Part shown: positions 37,638 to 45,921 of the stretch, one piece after another
Position numbering within the stretch: the stretch's first letter is position 1
How the letters are laid out: each line of letters begins with the position of its first letter
Assembly (NCBI GenBank): GCA_937125455.1
Contig: CAKZLK010000050.1
Coordinates: 42,361-106,360 of the forward strand
Direction: 5' to 3'
Origin: an uncultured Aequorivita sp.
Lineage (GTDB): Bacteria; Bacteroidota; Bacteroidia; Flavobacteriales; Flavobacteriaceae
DNA: 64,000 bases
The notes under the pieces: generated by a model
The model's input: only the letters and a program-made list of their open reading frames with translations
What the model was told of the DNA's origin: nothing
Databases searched by the model: none
Position numbers and translations under genes: made by a program

Positions 37638-38927
37638 ATGTTCAAAATAGATAATGTTCTAATCGAAGGATTTTGGGGGCAACATAAAGTGGAAACTGAT
37701 TTCAATAATGATGTCAATATTTTTATTGGTAGAAATGGAACCGGTAAATCAACTTTAATCAATTTACTTCAAGCTGTTATTTCAGTAGATCTTGAATTGT
37801 TATTTGGTCTACAATTTGAAAAAATAATTGTTCAGCTAAAAGATGGAAAAAGAAGACGAAAAATCGAGGTAACAAAAATAGCTAACGATTTGCAGTATAA
37901 GGAATTACAGTACCAAATAGGTTCTAAAAAATTTAAATTACCTGTAATCCCAGAAAGAGAACTAAAATATGTAACCAAAAGAAGTGGACGAATACACCCT
38001 AAATTCTATAGAGATGTCCAGGAAATAAAACTCATTTTAAATAAGTTGGTTAATGTTTCATATTTATCCGTAAACCGTGATAATATAGTAAGGGAAGATT
38101 TTCGTGATATTAGAAGAGAAGATATATTTAACGCAATAGATTCAAGACTCGAAGAATTAATTGGAGAACTCACATCTTATCAATTACAATTAGAAACTGA
38201 TTTGAGCCGATTGTCAAAGAAATTCCAAGAGGATGTTTTGAAATCAAACTTATTTAATGAAGAGTATGATTATGTGAATATAAACGAACCAGTCAAACTT
38301 GATTACCGAAGAATTACATTAGGATTAAAACAAGCTTATCGAGGTTTAGGTATTCTAGACGACAAAATAACTGAGAATATAGATAAACACGTGGCTGCCA
38401 TTCAAAAGGCAGCTGATGCAATTAATATTCACGTAAAAGACAAAAACAAACCTATATACCCAAATGACGTAACACCATTAACTTTATTAGGGAGAACAAG
38501 AAAAATAAACGAATTATCGAGTGAACTTGAGAAAGATAAAAAGAGAATATTTGAGCGCCTTAATGACTACGTGAAAATGCTTAATGATTTTCACGAAACA
38601 AAAGAATTCACACTACAAGACAGCAAAATTGGAGGTATTGCTATTTTTAAAGAAAATATTGAAATTCCCTTATCTCAATTATCATCAGGAGAAAAGCAAT
38701 TAATTATTTTATTAACCGAAGCATTATTACAAAAGGGTGCTCAAACTTTATTTATTGCGGATGAGCCTGAACTATCACTCCATATTGAATGGCAGAGACG
38801 TGTAATTCCATCAATTAGAGTTTTGAATCCAAACTCTCAAATTATTGTGGCAACTCATTCTCCCGAAATTGTTGGCAAGTTTAGATTGAGTACTATTAAT
38901 ATGGAAAAAATCATAGACAATGGATGA
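37638..38927 (+). CDS. AAA ATPase, AriA-like subunit of a PARIS-type system
   Basis: A 429-residue ABC-type/AAA15 ATPase. Walker A FIGRNGTGKST (29-39), signature LSSGEKQLI, Walker B TLFIADEPELSLH, and the H-loop VATHSPEI; a helical insertion fills the middle. It overlaps by 8 bases a DUF4435 gene. That two-gene combination is the known build of PARIS, where the ATPase (AriA) holds the effector AriB inactive until a phage anti-restriction protein such as Ocr appears. Next to it is a restriction-modification gene, as expected in a defence island. Other DUF4435-linked ATPases exist, so PARIS is likely but not certain. Confidence 0.78.
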   Translation: MFKIDNVLIEGFWGQHKVETDFNNDVNIFIGRNGTGKSTLINLLQAVISVDLELLFGLQFEKIIVQLKDGKRRRKIEVTKIANDLQYKELQYQIGSKKFKLPVIPERELKYVTKRSGRIHPKFYRDVQEIKLILNKLVNVSYLSVNRDNIVREDFRDIRREDIFNAIDSRLEELIGELTSYQLQLETDLSRLSKKFQEDVLKSNLFNEEYDYVNINEPVKLDYRRITLGLKQAYRGLGILDDKITENIDKHVAAIQKAADAINIHVKDKNKPIYPNDVTPLTLLGRTRKINELSSELEKDKKRIFERLNDYVKMLNDFHETKEFTLQDSKIGGIAIFKENIEIPLSQLSSGEKQLIILLTEALLQKGAQTLFIADEPELSLHIEWQRRVIPSIRVLNPNSQIIVATHSPEIVGKFRLSTINMEKIIDNG

Positions 38928-39756
38928 TTTAGACTATTCAATTGAAGCTTTAGAAGCTAAAGGACTATTTTACAACAAAACAATAACTGTATATGTTGAA
39001 GGAAAAGACGATCCTTTATTTTGGGATAATTTATTTAATATAGCAGAAATTGAAGCTCACATTGAAGATGTAGGTGGGAGCGAGGAATTAGAGAAGTATA
39101 TTAAAAACATAATAGACTCAAATGCTGAATTTTATGTAGCTACTGATAACGACCACAATGACTTCTTGGATGATATAGCTGTTCATCCAAAAATCATTAG
39201 AACCTATGGTTATTCAATAGAAAATACAATGTATTACAGCTATCACGAAATTGAAAATACCGTCTCAAAATTTTGCAGAAAAAAAGTAGATATTTCATCA
39301 GATTTCAATAATTGGTTAACTGACTTCACAAGTTCAGTTCGTGATTTAATAGTGCTTGATATTGCCAATCATAAGTTTAAAAAGGGTATTAGTATTTTTG
39401 GAGATAACTGTTACAGATTTTTAAAAGGACAAAAGTCTTATGAAATATGTTCTGTAAAGACAGAAAAATTTATTGAAAGTGTTAAACCATATTTTAGTGC
39501 TAATGAAATAAGTACTGTGGAAGACCTAATTAATGGAACAGAAAAAGAACTTTGGTTTCATATAAAAGGACATTTTATTACACACGCAATTATTAATTTA
39601 ATAAAAAAATTAGTTCTTAAAAATTCAGGTCAGGCTATTAGTTTAACTCCCGACTTTCTTTATACATTAACTATTGATTGTAAAGAAGATTGGAATAATC
39701 GAATTGATTTAAAGGTAGTAATTGAAGAAATAATGAAAATTAAAAAAAGTGCCTAA
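38920..39756 (+). CDS. DUF4435 TOPRIM-like effector, AriB-like
   Basis: The 278-residue protein begins with a TOPRIM-like core: ITVYVEGKDDPLFW (Glu27), then FYVATDNDHND (D76, D78). These acidic residues are where DUF4435/AriB nucleases coordinate metal. In PARIS, AriB is released from AriA and stops translation by cleaving host tRNA-Lys. Active-site residues look intact. The stop codon TAA lies inside GCCTAAC, the left end of a possible cassette boundary. Partner: the overlapping ATPase gene upstream. Confidence 0.78.
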   Translation: MDDLDYSIEALEAKGLFYNKTITVYVEGKDDPLFWDNLFNIAEIEAHIEDVGGSEELEKYIKNIIDSNAEFYVATDNDHNDFLDDIAVHPKIIRTYGYSIENTMYYSYHEIENTVSKFCRKKVDISSDFNNWLTDFTSSVRDLIVLDIANHKFKKGISIFGDNCYRFLKGQKSYEICSVKTEKFIESVKPYFSANEISTVEDLINGTEKELWFHIKGHFITHAIINLIKKLVLKNSGQAISLTPDFLYTLTIDCKEDWNNRIDLKVVIEEIMKIKKSA

Positions 39757-39811
39757 CAATGATGTATATAAAAAATAGGCTAAATAGAGCTAAATTCAAA
39801 TGTTTTAGCTC
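39751..39811. repeat. Boundary element downstream of the AAA/DUF4435 pair
   Basis: GCCTAACAATGATGTATATA, then AATAGGC, then a hairpin with arms GAGCTAAA (39787) and TTTAGCTC (39804). It faces the element at 37560-37613 in inverted orientation. Confidence 0.45.
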
Positions 39812-39928
39812 ATATCAAATTTTGTGCTTAACCGAAAGTTTGGTGCTTTGATACCGCCTACTTTTTGTATACTAACCGTTCCTCCAAAATTCCCTAAATT
39901 ACCCCATCAACACAACATACCAATTTTA

Positions 39929-42900
39929 ATGCAGCCAACACCTCTAAAACCCAGAAAGGCAATAAACAAAGCCTTTTTAAAAATAAAACCTAACCGTACC
40001 GAGATTGAGGTCTTTAAGACCAACTTGATTGAATTGCTGGACCGTACCAACGATACCGAAAGCGAGGAGTTCCACAAAAACCTGGTTTCAGATTTCCTAA
40101 AAAGAACATACTACGAGCCCAATCACTATATAAACACCAAGGGTAGGAACGATCTGGTGATCCACAACGGCAACAAGGCAAAGACCACCGTGGGCGTTAT
40201 CATTGAAGCCAAAAAGCCTACCAATAAAGCCGAAATGGTTTCCAAGGATAAACTCAATACCAAAGCCTTTCAGGAGTTGGTGCTTTATTATCTGCGGGAG
40301 CGCATTACCCATAAAAATCTGGAGGTAAAATATTTGGTGGCAACCAACATCAACGAATGGTTCATCTTTGACGCCAATAGCTTTGAAAAAAGCTTCGCCC
40401 AAAACAAAGCTTTGGTAAAACAATTCAATGATTTTGAAAACGGCAGGCTGGCAGGCAAAACAACCGATTTCTTCTACAAGGAAATCGCCGAACCCTTTAT
40501 AAACTCACTAACGCAGGAAATAGAGTTCACCTATTTCGATATTCGCGAATACGAAAAACCGCTCCGCAATAACAACCCCAAGGATGACAACATTCTCATC
40601 GCATTGTATAAACTCCTTTCGCCAGAGCATCTATTAAAACTTCCTTTTGCCAATGACAGTAACAGTCTGGACAAACGCTTTTACGGCGAACTGCTCCACA
40701 TTATAGGTCTTTCAGAAACCAAGGAGGGCAGTAAAAAACTAATAGCTCGCAACAAAGCCGGGGAACGCAATACGGGCAGTCTGCTGGAAAATGCCATCAT
40801 TCAGTTGGACAGTTTGGACAAGATAAACAGGCTGGACAATCCATTGCATTTTGGTGCTACCCAAGACGAACGGCTGTTTAACGTAGGCTTGGAGCTCGCA
40901 ATAACTTGGGTAAATAGAATTCTATTCCTAAAACTGTTGGAAGCCCAGCTATTGACCTACCACAAAGGCGATAAAAGTTTTGAATTCCTCAGCATCAAAA
41001 AGATTGGCAATTATGACGATCTAAACGGACTCTTCTTTCAAGTGCTGGCACGGAAGCATTCTGAGCGCAATGAAGATGTAAAGGACGTTTTCGCCAAAGT
41101 GCCTTACTTAAACAGTTCCCTTTTTGAGCCCACGGGCATTGAGCACGGCACTCTGTTTATAAGCAACTTGCGGGATGACAAAACTATTCCCATCTATTCC
41201 GCCACGGTGCTAAAGACTGATAAGGGCAAAAAACGCAGCGGCACCCTAAGCACTTTGGAATACCTCTTTAAATTCTTGGACGCCTATGACTTTAGTAGCG
41301 AAGGTTCTGAAGAAATACAGGAAGACAACAAAACCCTTATAAACGCCTCGGTGCTCGGGCTTATTTTTGAAAAAATAAACGGCTATAAGGACGGCTCCTT
41401 CTTTACGCCCGGCTTTATCACGATGTATATGTGCCGCGAAACCATCCGCAAGGCGGTGGTGCAAAAGTTTAACGAAACCAAAGGTTGGGAGTGCAAGGAC
41501 ATAGATGCCCTTTATGATAAAATTGAAAATAGGGCAGAAGCCAACCAGATTGTAAACAGCCTTAAAATATGCGACCCCGCAGTAGGCTCAGGCCATTTCC
41601 TTGTTTCTGCGCTCAATGAAATGATTGCCATCAAAAACGACCTAAAAATATTGCAGGACCGCGATGGCAAGCGTTTAAAGGAATACCAGTTTGAAGTGGT
41701 AAACGACGAACTGATAGTAACCGACGAAGACGGCGAGCTCTTTGAATACAACCCAACAAACAAGGAAAGTCAGCGAATCCAGCAAGTGCTCTTCCACGAA
41801 AAGCAAACCCTTATTGAAAACTGCCTGTTTGGGGTGGACATAAACCCAAACTCCGTAAAAATATGTCGCTTGCGGCTTTGGATAGAGCTACTTAAAAACG
41901 CCTATTACAAAAACGAAACCGAGCTGGAAACACTGCCGAACATAGACATAAACATAAAACGCGGCAACTCCCTAATTAGCCGTTTTGCACTGGATGCCGA
42001 CCTTAAAAAGGCTTTAAAAAGCAGCAAATGGACCATTGACAGTTACCGTCTGGCGGTGGACACCTACCGCAATGCCCAGAACAAGGAGCAAAAGCATGCC
42101 ATGGAAAACCTGATTGCCGATATAAAAAGCGATTTTAGAAGCGAAATTTCCAGCAACGATCCCAAGGTGAAAAAACTCACCAAGCTAAAAGGCGAACTCT
42201 TTGGCATGACCAACCAGACCCAAATGTTTAAAATGGGCAAAAAGGAAAATGCCGCCTGGAACAAAAAGCTAAAGCAACTGGCAGAAGCCACCACCAAGCT
42301 GGAAACCGAAATAGAGGAAATAAAAAGCAACAAAATTTACGAAGATGCCTTTGAATGGCGCTTTGAGTTTCCAGAGGTGCTGGATGATAACGGCGACTTT
42401 GTGGGCTTTGATGTGGTTATTGGGAATCCGCCTTATATAAGAGTTCAAAATTTGGGATACAATGAGATTGATTATTACAAGGCTAACTATTCATCATTTT
42501 ATCAGAAGGCTGATATTTATTTACTTTTTATTGAAAAGGCAATAAATATACTTAATACGAATTCAGAATTGTCCTTTATTAATCCAACATTATTTATGTC
42601 GTCTGATTATGGGAAAGGGTTAAGAGAATTTTTGACAAATTATAGAATTAGAAGAATTATTGATTTTGGAGACTTATCAATTTTTGAAGAAGCCATTACT
42701 TATACGGGAATTTTCTTTATTCAGAAGTTGACTCCTAAAGTAATACAATACAAGAAAATAACTGATTTAATTAATATAGAACATCAGTTGAAGAAAAATG
42801 AATATGAGGTTTTGTCTCAATCAAATTTAGGTAACGAAAATTGGGTGTTGAAAAATGATTCGCATAACGACCTAATTAAGAAACTACAGTTATTCATTCC

Positions 42901-43702
42901 ATTAGAAAAATATGCATTAATAAATTCAGGTTGTTTCACAGGTTATGACAAAGCTTTTTTTGTGGATGACCATATTATAAATAAATATGAACTCGAGATA
43001 GGTATAATAAAACCAATAATAATGGGTAAAGAACCCAAAAAATATTCATTAAAGGAACCAACAAAGAAATGTATTTATCCTTATTATTCTGGAATTAATG
43101 ATGAAACGGTTCTTATTGAAGAAAATGATTTCATTTCTCAATTTCCAAATTGTTATAATTACTTAAAGCAATTTCAAAATATTTTAGAAAAAAGAAAGGA
43201 TAGTAGAAAAACTTTTATTGAACTAAATAGACCTTGGTATTCATATACCCGCAAAGGTTTAATTGAAATTTTTGATAAGAAAAAGATATTAGTAGGATAT
43301 ATAGTTCCTGGTAACACTTACTGTGAAGACAATAAAGGCTATATGTTTAGTGTTGGACGGGTTTTTGCAATACAACCTAATGATGAAAGCAATTCTTTAG
43401 TGACATTAGCTATATTAAATTCAAAATTATCTGAATTTTGGATGAAGTCATTTTGCCCAATTAAACAAGGTGGATTCTATAAAATATCTTCTCAATATTT
43501 AAATAGCTTTCCTATTGCTTTAGAAAATTTAAGTGATATAAAAAGGGGGAATTTTGATTCAACCGTTTCTTATATTCAAAATTCTAAGGATGAAGAAAAG
43601 GAAAAAATAACCGCCCTCGAAGCCCAAATAGACCGGCTAGTCTATCAACTCTACAACCTTACTGAGGAGGAGATTGCTATTGTGGAGGAGGTTACGAGGT
43701 AG
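39929..43702 (+). CDS. Type IIG restriction-modification enzyme (Eco57I/TaqI-C type)
   Basis: A 1,257-residue single-chain nuclease-methyltransferase from ATG 39929. The N-terminal part has a PD-(D/E)xK pattern (NDLVIHNG … VGVIIEAKKP, near residues 75-95). The centre holds an N6-adenine methyltransferase: motif I DPAVGSGHFLVSAL (about residue 548) and motif IV VVIGNPPYIRV (about 832). The C-terminal third is the TaqI-like target-recognition region, ending in LEAQIDRLVYQLYNLTEEEI. Base composition drops sharply to AT-rich just after NPPY (about 42,420) and returns at about 43,605, as if the specificity region had been exchanged. No separate specificity or nuclease gene is needed. Confidence 0.9.
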   Translation: MQPTPLKPRKAINKAFLKIKPNRTEIEVFKTNLIELLDRTNDTESEEFHKNLVSDFLKRTYYEPNHYINTKGRNDLVIHNGNKAKTTVGVIIEAKKPTNKAEMVSKDKLNTKAFQELVLYYLRERITHKNLEVKYLVATNINEWFIFDANSFEKSFAQNKALVKQFNDFENGRLAGKTTDFFYKEIAEPFINSLTQEIEFTYFDIREYEKPLRNNNPKDDNILIALYKLLSPEHLLKLPFANDSNSLDKRFYGELLHIIGLSETKEGSKKLIARNKAGERNTGSLLENAIIQLDSLDKINRLDNPLHFGATQDERLFNVGLELAITWVNRILFLKLLEAQLLTYHKGDKSFEFLSIKKIGNYDDLNGLFFQVLARKHSERNEDVKDVFAKVPYLNSSLFEPTGIEHGTLFISNLRDDKTIPIYSATVLKTDKGKKRSGTLSTLEYLFKFLDAYDFSSEGSEEIQEDNKTLINASVLGLIFEKINGYKDGSFFTPGFITMYMCRETIRKAVVQKFNETKGWECKDIDALYDKIENRAEANQIVNSLKICDPAVGSGHFLVSALNEMIAIKNDLKILQDRDGKRLKEYQFEVVNDELIVTDEDGELFEYNPTNKESQRIQQVLFHEKQTLIENCLFGVDINPNSVKICRLRLWIELLKNAYYKNETELETLPNIDINIKRGNSLISRFALDADLKKALKSSKWTIDSYRLAVDTYRNAQNKEQKHAMENLIADIKSDFRSEISSNDPKVKKLTKLKGELFGMTNQTQMFKMGKKENAAWNKKLKQLAEATTKLETEIEEIKSNKIYEDAFEWRFEFPEVLDDNGDFVGFDVVIGNPPYIRVQNLGYNEIDYYKANYSSFYQKADIYLLFIEKAINILNTNSELSFINPTLFMSSDYGKGLREFLTNYRIRRIIDFGDLSIFEEAITYTGIFFIQKLTPKVIQYKKITDLINIEHQLKKNEYEVLSQSNLGNENWVLKNDSHNDLIKKLQLFIPLEKYALINSGCFTGYDKAFFVDDHIINKYELEIGIIKPIIMGKEPKKYSLKEPTKKCIYPYYSGINDETVLIEENDFISQFPNCYNYLKQFQNILEKRKDSRKTFIELNRPWYSYTRKGLIEIFDKKKILVGYIVPGNTYCEDNKGYMFSVGRVFAIQPNDESNSLVTLAILNSKLSEFWMKSFCPIKQGGFYKISSQYLNSFPIALENLSDIKRGNFDSTVSYIQNSKDEEKEKITALEAQIDRLVYQLYNLTEEEIAIVEEVTR

Positions 43703-43756
43703 ATTAATAATATTAATAACACCATGAATATCTAAGTTGTACATAATTTTTAACAA

Positions 43757-44425
43757 ATGAACATTCAGATTATAATTGTGTTTATAAGCCTGTTAGGAGG
43801 GTTCCTTATGGGATATTTAACTTCTTACATTAAGGAAAAAGGAAAAAATAAAGCCCTAATTCAAGATTTAGAAAGAATGACTGAAGAAAAGGAAAAAGTT
43901 TCTTCAAAATATCAACTTGATATTTCAAAACGAAAATATAAATATGAAGATAAAAGAAACCAATATTTTAAATATTTTAATCTTTTAGATAGCTTTACTG
44001 CCGACAGTCAGAAAATTGCACAAGAAAATTTCATGCCTGCAATGCACAAATTCAATGATAAGTTTTTACGAGCTAATGGAAACAAAAAGATAGAATTAAA
44101 GGCAACTGCCGATTTTGCTAATTCTATAAATCAAATTATGATGAAAGCTAACGAAAGTCTTATAAAATTAAAGCAGGAAACTAATTCAATAAATTTGATT
44201 GCTGGACCCAAAGTATCACAAACACTTCAGGAATTGGAACAAGCATATAATAATTCTATGAATCAATCAGCTGAAATAATGAAGGATTATTCAAATAATG
44301 TAATTTATAGAAGAACAGATGTATTAAAAACCCAACAGCTGGAAATGGAAAAAACAGGAAGAAGTTTACAATTCCTAAAAGATAAACTCCTGCAAGAAAT
44401 TAAAGATGAATTAGACGAGATTTAA
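43757..44425 (+). CDS. Membrane-anchored coiled-coil protein, unknown
   Basis: The protein has 222 residues. One N-terminal membrane helix (IIIVFISLLGGFLMGYL) is followed by a long charged helical region rich in Lys and Glu (ERMTEEKEKVSSKY, LEMEKTGRSLQFLKDKLLQE). It looks like a small RmuC- or LemA-like anchored coiled coil without any catalytic motif. AT-rich, and the first of a run of accessory genes separated by GC-rich palindromes. Confidence 0.7.
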   Translation: MNIQIIIVFISLLGGFLMGYLTSYIKEKGKNKALIQDLERMTEEKEKVSSKYQLDISKRKYKYEDKRNQYFKYFNLLDSFTADSQKIAQENFMPAMHKFNDKFLRANGNKKIELKATADFANSINQIMMKANESLIKLKQETNSINLIAGPKVSQTLQELEQAYNNSMNQSAEIMKDYSNNVIYRRTDVLKTQQLEMEKTGRSLQFLKDKLLQEIKDELDEI

Positions 44426-44435
44426 TTGTTTTCCC

Positions 44436-44470
44436 CAAGCTGGAGCGGGCGTCCCGCCCGTGTCCACCGT
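44436..44470 (+). repeat. GC-rich palindromic repeat, copy 1
   Basis: AGCTGGAGCGGGCGTCCCGC then CCGTGTCC; arms CGGGC / GCCCG. One of five copies, one per gap, between 44.4 and 47.7 kb. Confidence 0.8.
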
Positions 44471-44517
44471 GTGTTATATATATACGCATGTTGCCAGTAA
44501 TTTAAAAATAAAACAAA

Positions 44518-44688
44518 ATGAAGGCTGTAAAAATTATCTTAGGAATAATATTTTTAATCGGACCCTTAGTTACAATTCCCAAATTATTAGATAGTGGAAG
44601 AGGTGCAGCAACTTTAATCGTTCCTATTATAGTGTTGATAATTGGAATTTTATTGTTAAAAAGCGCTTTTACTTCATCCAAAAAATAA
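44518..44688 (+). CDS. Two-helix small membrane protein
   Basis: A 56-residue frame begins MKAVKIILGIIFLIGPLVTI and ends KSAFTSSKK, with two hydrophobic helices separated by a short KLLDSGRGAA loop. The compact hydrophobic-loop-hydrophobic plan and an AT-rich upstream run suggest a real small gene. It fills the entire interval between palindromic repeats 1 and 2. Function unknown; small toxins and holin-like proteins share this plan, but nothing more specific supports that. Confidence 0.55.
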   Translation: MKAVKIILGIIFLIGPLVTIPKLLDSGRGAATLIVPIIVLIIGILLLKSAFTSSKK

Positions 44689-44703
44689 AATTGAATGGCA
44701 GCC

Positions 44704-44736
44704 CAGGCTGGCGTGCGTTTGCAACGCGTGCCCAAC
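44704..44736 (+). repeat. GC-rich palindromic repeat, copy 2
   Basis: AGGCTGGCGTGCGTTTGC then AACGCGTGCCCAAC; arms GCGTT / AACGC. It ends in GCCCAAC, which fits the RYYYAAC core of integron attC sites. Confidence 0.65.
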
Positions 44737-44783
44737 AATCAATCTAAAGCCTAATATTAAAACCACCAAACCAAGTAAAAAAA

Positions 44784-45779
44784 ATGCAACCCGATTCATT
44801 TAAAAAAGGAGACTTATTCGAAAAATTCGTTGAGAATGAATTATTTAAAGCCGCCGAATACACTTTAATACATAGAACCAATAATAACGATCAAAACGAG
44901 GCTAGGTATGCGGAAGACACGCTAAAACCAGATTTTAAATTTAGATGCAAAAGTACCCAGCAAGAATTTTATGTAGAGGCCAAATACCGTTCAGGCTTTA
45001 ATGCAGATAATAAGATTGATGTAATTAGTTACACTCAAATAGAACGATTTAAAGTTATCCAAAAGGAAGAAAATATACCAATTTATATAGCGATTGGTTA
45101 CGGAGGTATTCCTGATAATCCTGATAATGTAAGTTTGATTCCATTAGACCAGTTAAGCTATTTACAGCTTTACCCTACATTCTTAAAAGGTTTCAATGTT
45201 AATAAGGGACTGATTGATAGCGCTTCTTTAAATTTACCAATAAAGCAATCCAAAGAAGAATCTGAAGACCCCTTGGAAAAGCAGCCTGAAAAACAAGAAA
45301 CCAAAGTTAAAGACACTACAATAGCACCTTTGAAAAACAAAAAAATACTAGTTGTATCTGGTATTGGCTTCGTTTTATTGGCTTTTCTACTTTTTAATGT
45401 CTTCAACACTTCCATAGAAGAAACTTTAAAACAAAAAACAACGGAATATTACAGTACCCTTCATTCAGGAAATATAGATGCTTTGGAAAATTTCATTAAC
45501 CCGAGTGTAGATAAATGGTACAGTCAAACGGACATTACATTAGAGGAGATTAAAGAAGACACAAGAAGATACATAAAACGCCATCCAGCAACAAATACAG
45601 ACATTCAGTGGGACACATTTAAAGTTACGCCCTTGAATGATAACTATGCCGTAACTTACAATATGATTTATAAATTGCTAAGAGAAAACAAGGGCAAGGA
45701 CATTATTTATCATTTAAAAATACACGCTGTTTGGGATAAGGATTTAATGATTACCAGTTTGTACGAAGAGCGGATTTAA
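44784..45779 (+). CDS. Restriction-endonuclease-like domain protein with a membrane anchor
   Basis: The protein has 331 residues in three parts. Residues 1-130 look like a PD-(D/E)xK nuclease fold (KKGDLFEKFVENELF, KPDFKFRC, FYVEAKYRSGF: Asp, Glu-x-Lys), followed by a charged linker with KEESEDPLEKQPEKQET. A single membrane helix (KILVVSGIGFVLLAFLLFNVF, residues about 187-207) separates it from a C-terminal NTF2-like domain (TTEYYSTLHSGNIDALENFI). The nuclease face would be cytoplasmic and the C-terminal domain on the other side. I do not know this arrangement from a described system. Confidence 0.65.
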   Translation: MQPDSFKKGDLFEKFVENELFKAAEYTLIHRTNNNDQNEARYAEDTLKPDFKFRCKSTQQEFYVEAKYRSGFNADNKIDVISYTQIERFKVIQKEENIPIYIAIGYGGIPDNPDNVSLIPLDQLSYLQLYPTFLKGFNVNKGLIDSASLNLPIKQSKEESEDPLEKQPEKQETKVKDTTIAPLKNKKILVVSGIGFVLLAFLLFNVFNTSIEETLKQKTTEYYSTLHSGNIDALENFINPSVDKWYSQTDITLEEIKEDTRRYIKRHPATNTDIQWDTFKVTPLNDNYAVTYNMIYKLLRENKGKDIIYHLKIHAVWDKDLMITSLYEERI

Positions 45780-45784
45780 AAAGT

Positions 45785-45820
45785 ATGGAGGACACGGGCG
45801 AAAAGCCCGCGCCAGCTAGG
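45785..45820 (-). repeat. GC-rich palindromic repeat, copy 3 (inverted)
   Basis: Reads AGCTGGCGCGGGCTTTTCGC then CCGTGTCC on the minus strand; the same family as copies 1, 4 and 5. Confidence 0.8.
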
Positions 45821-45921
45821 GAAAATAATTGAAAATTTGCAAGCGGGCCTGGAGAGTTTTAGCAAGATTATGGAAACGCTGAATGAGAATAATTGAAACT
45901 ATTAAATGAATACAAAAGTTA

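Noticed and set aside
39929..43702. BREX PglX methyltransferase
   Set aside because: It has an N-terminal EAK-type nuclease pattern, and no pglZ (other than that in porX), brxC or brxL gene is nearby.
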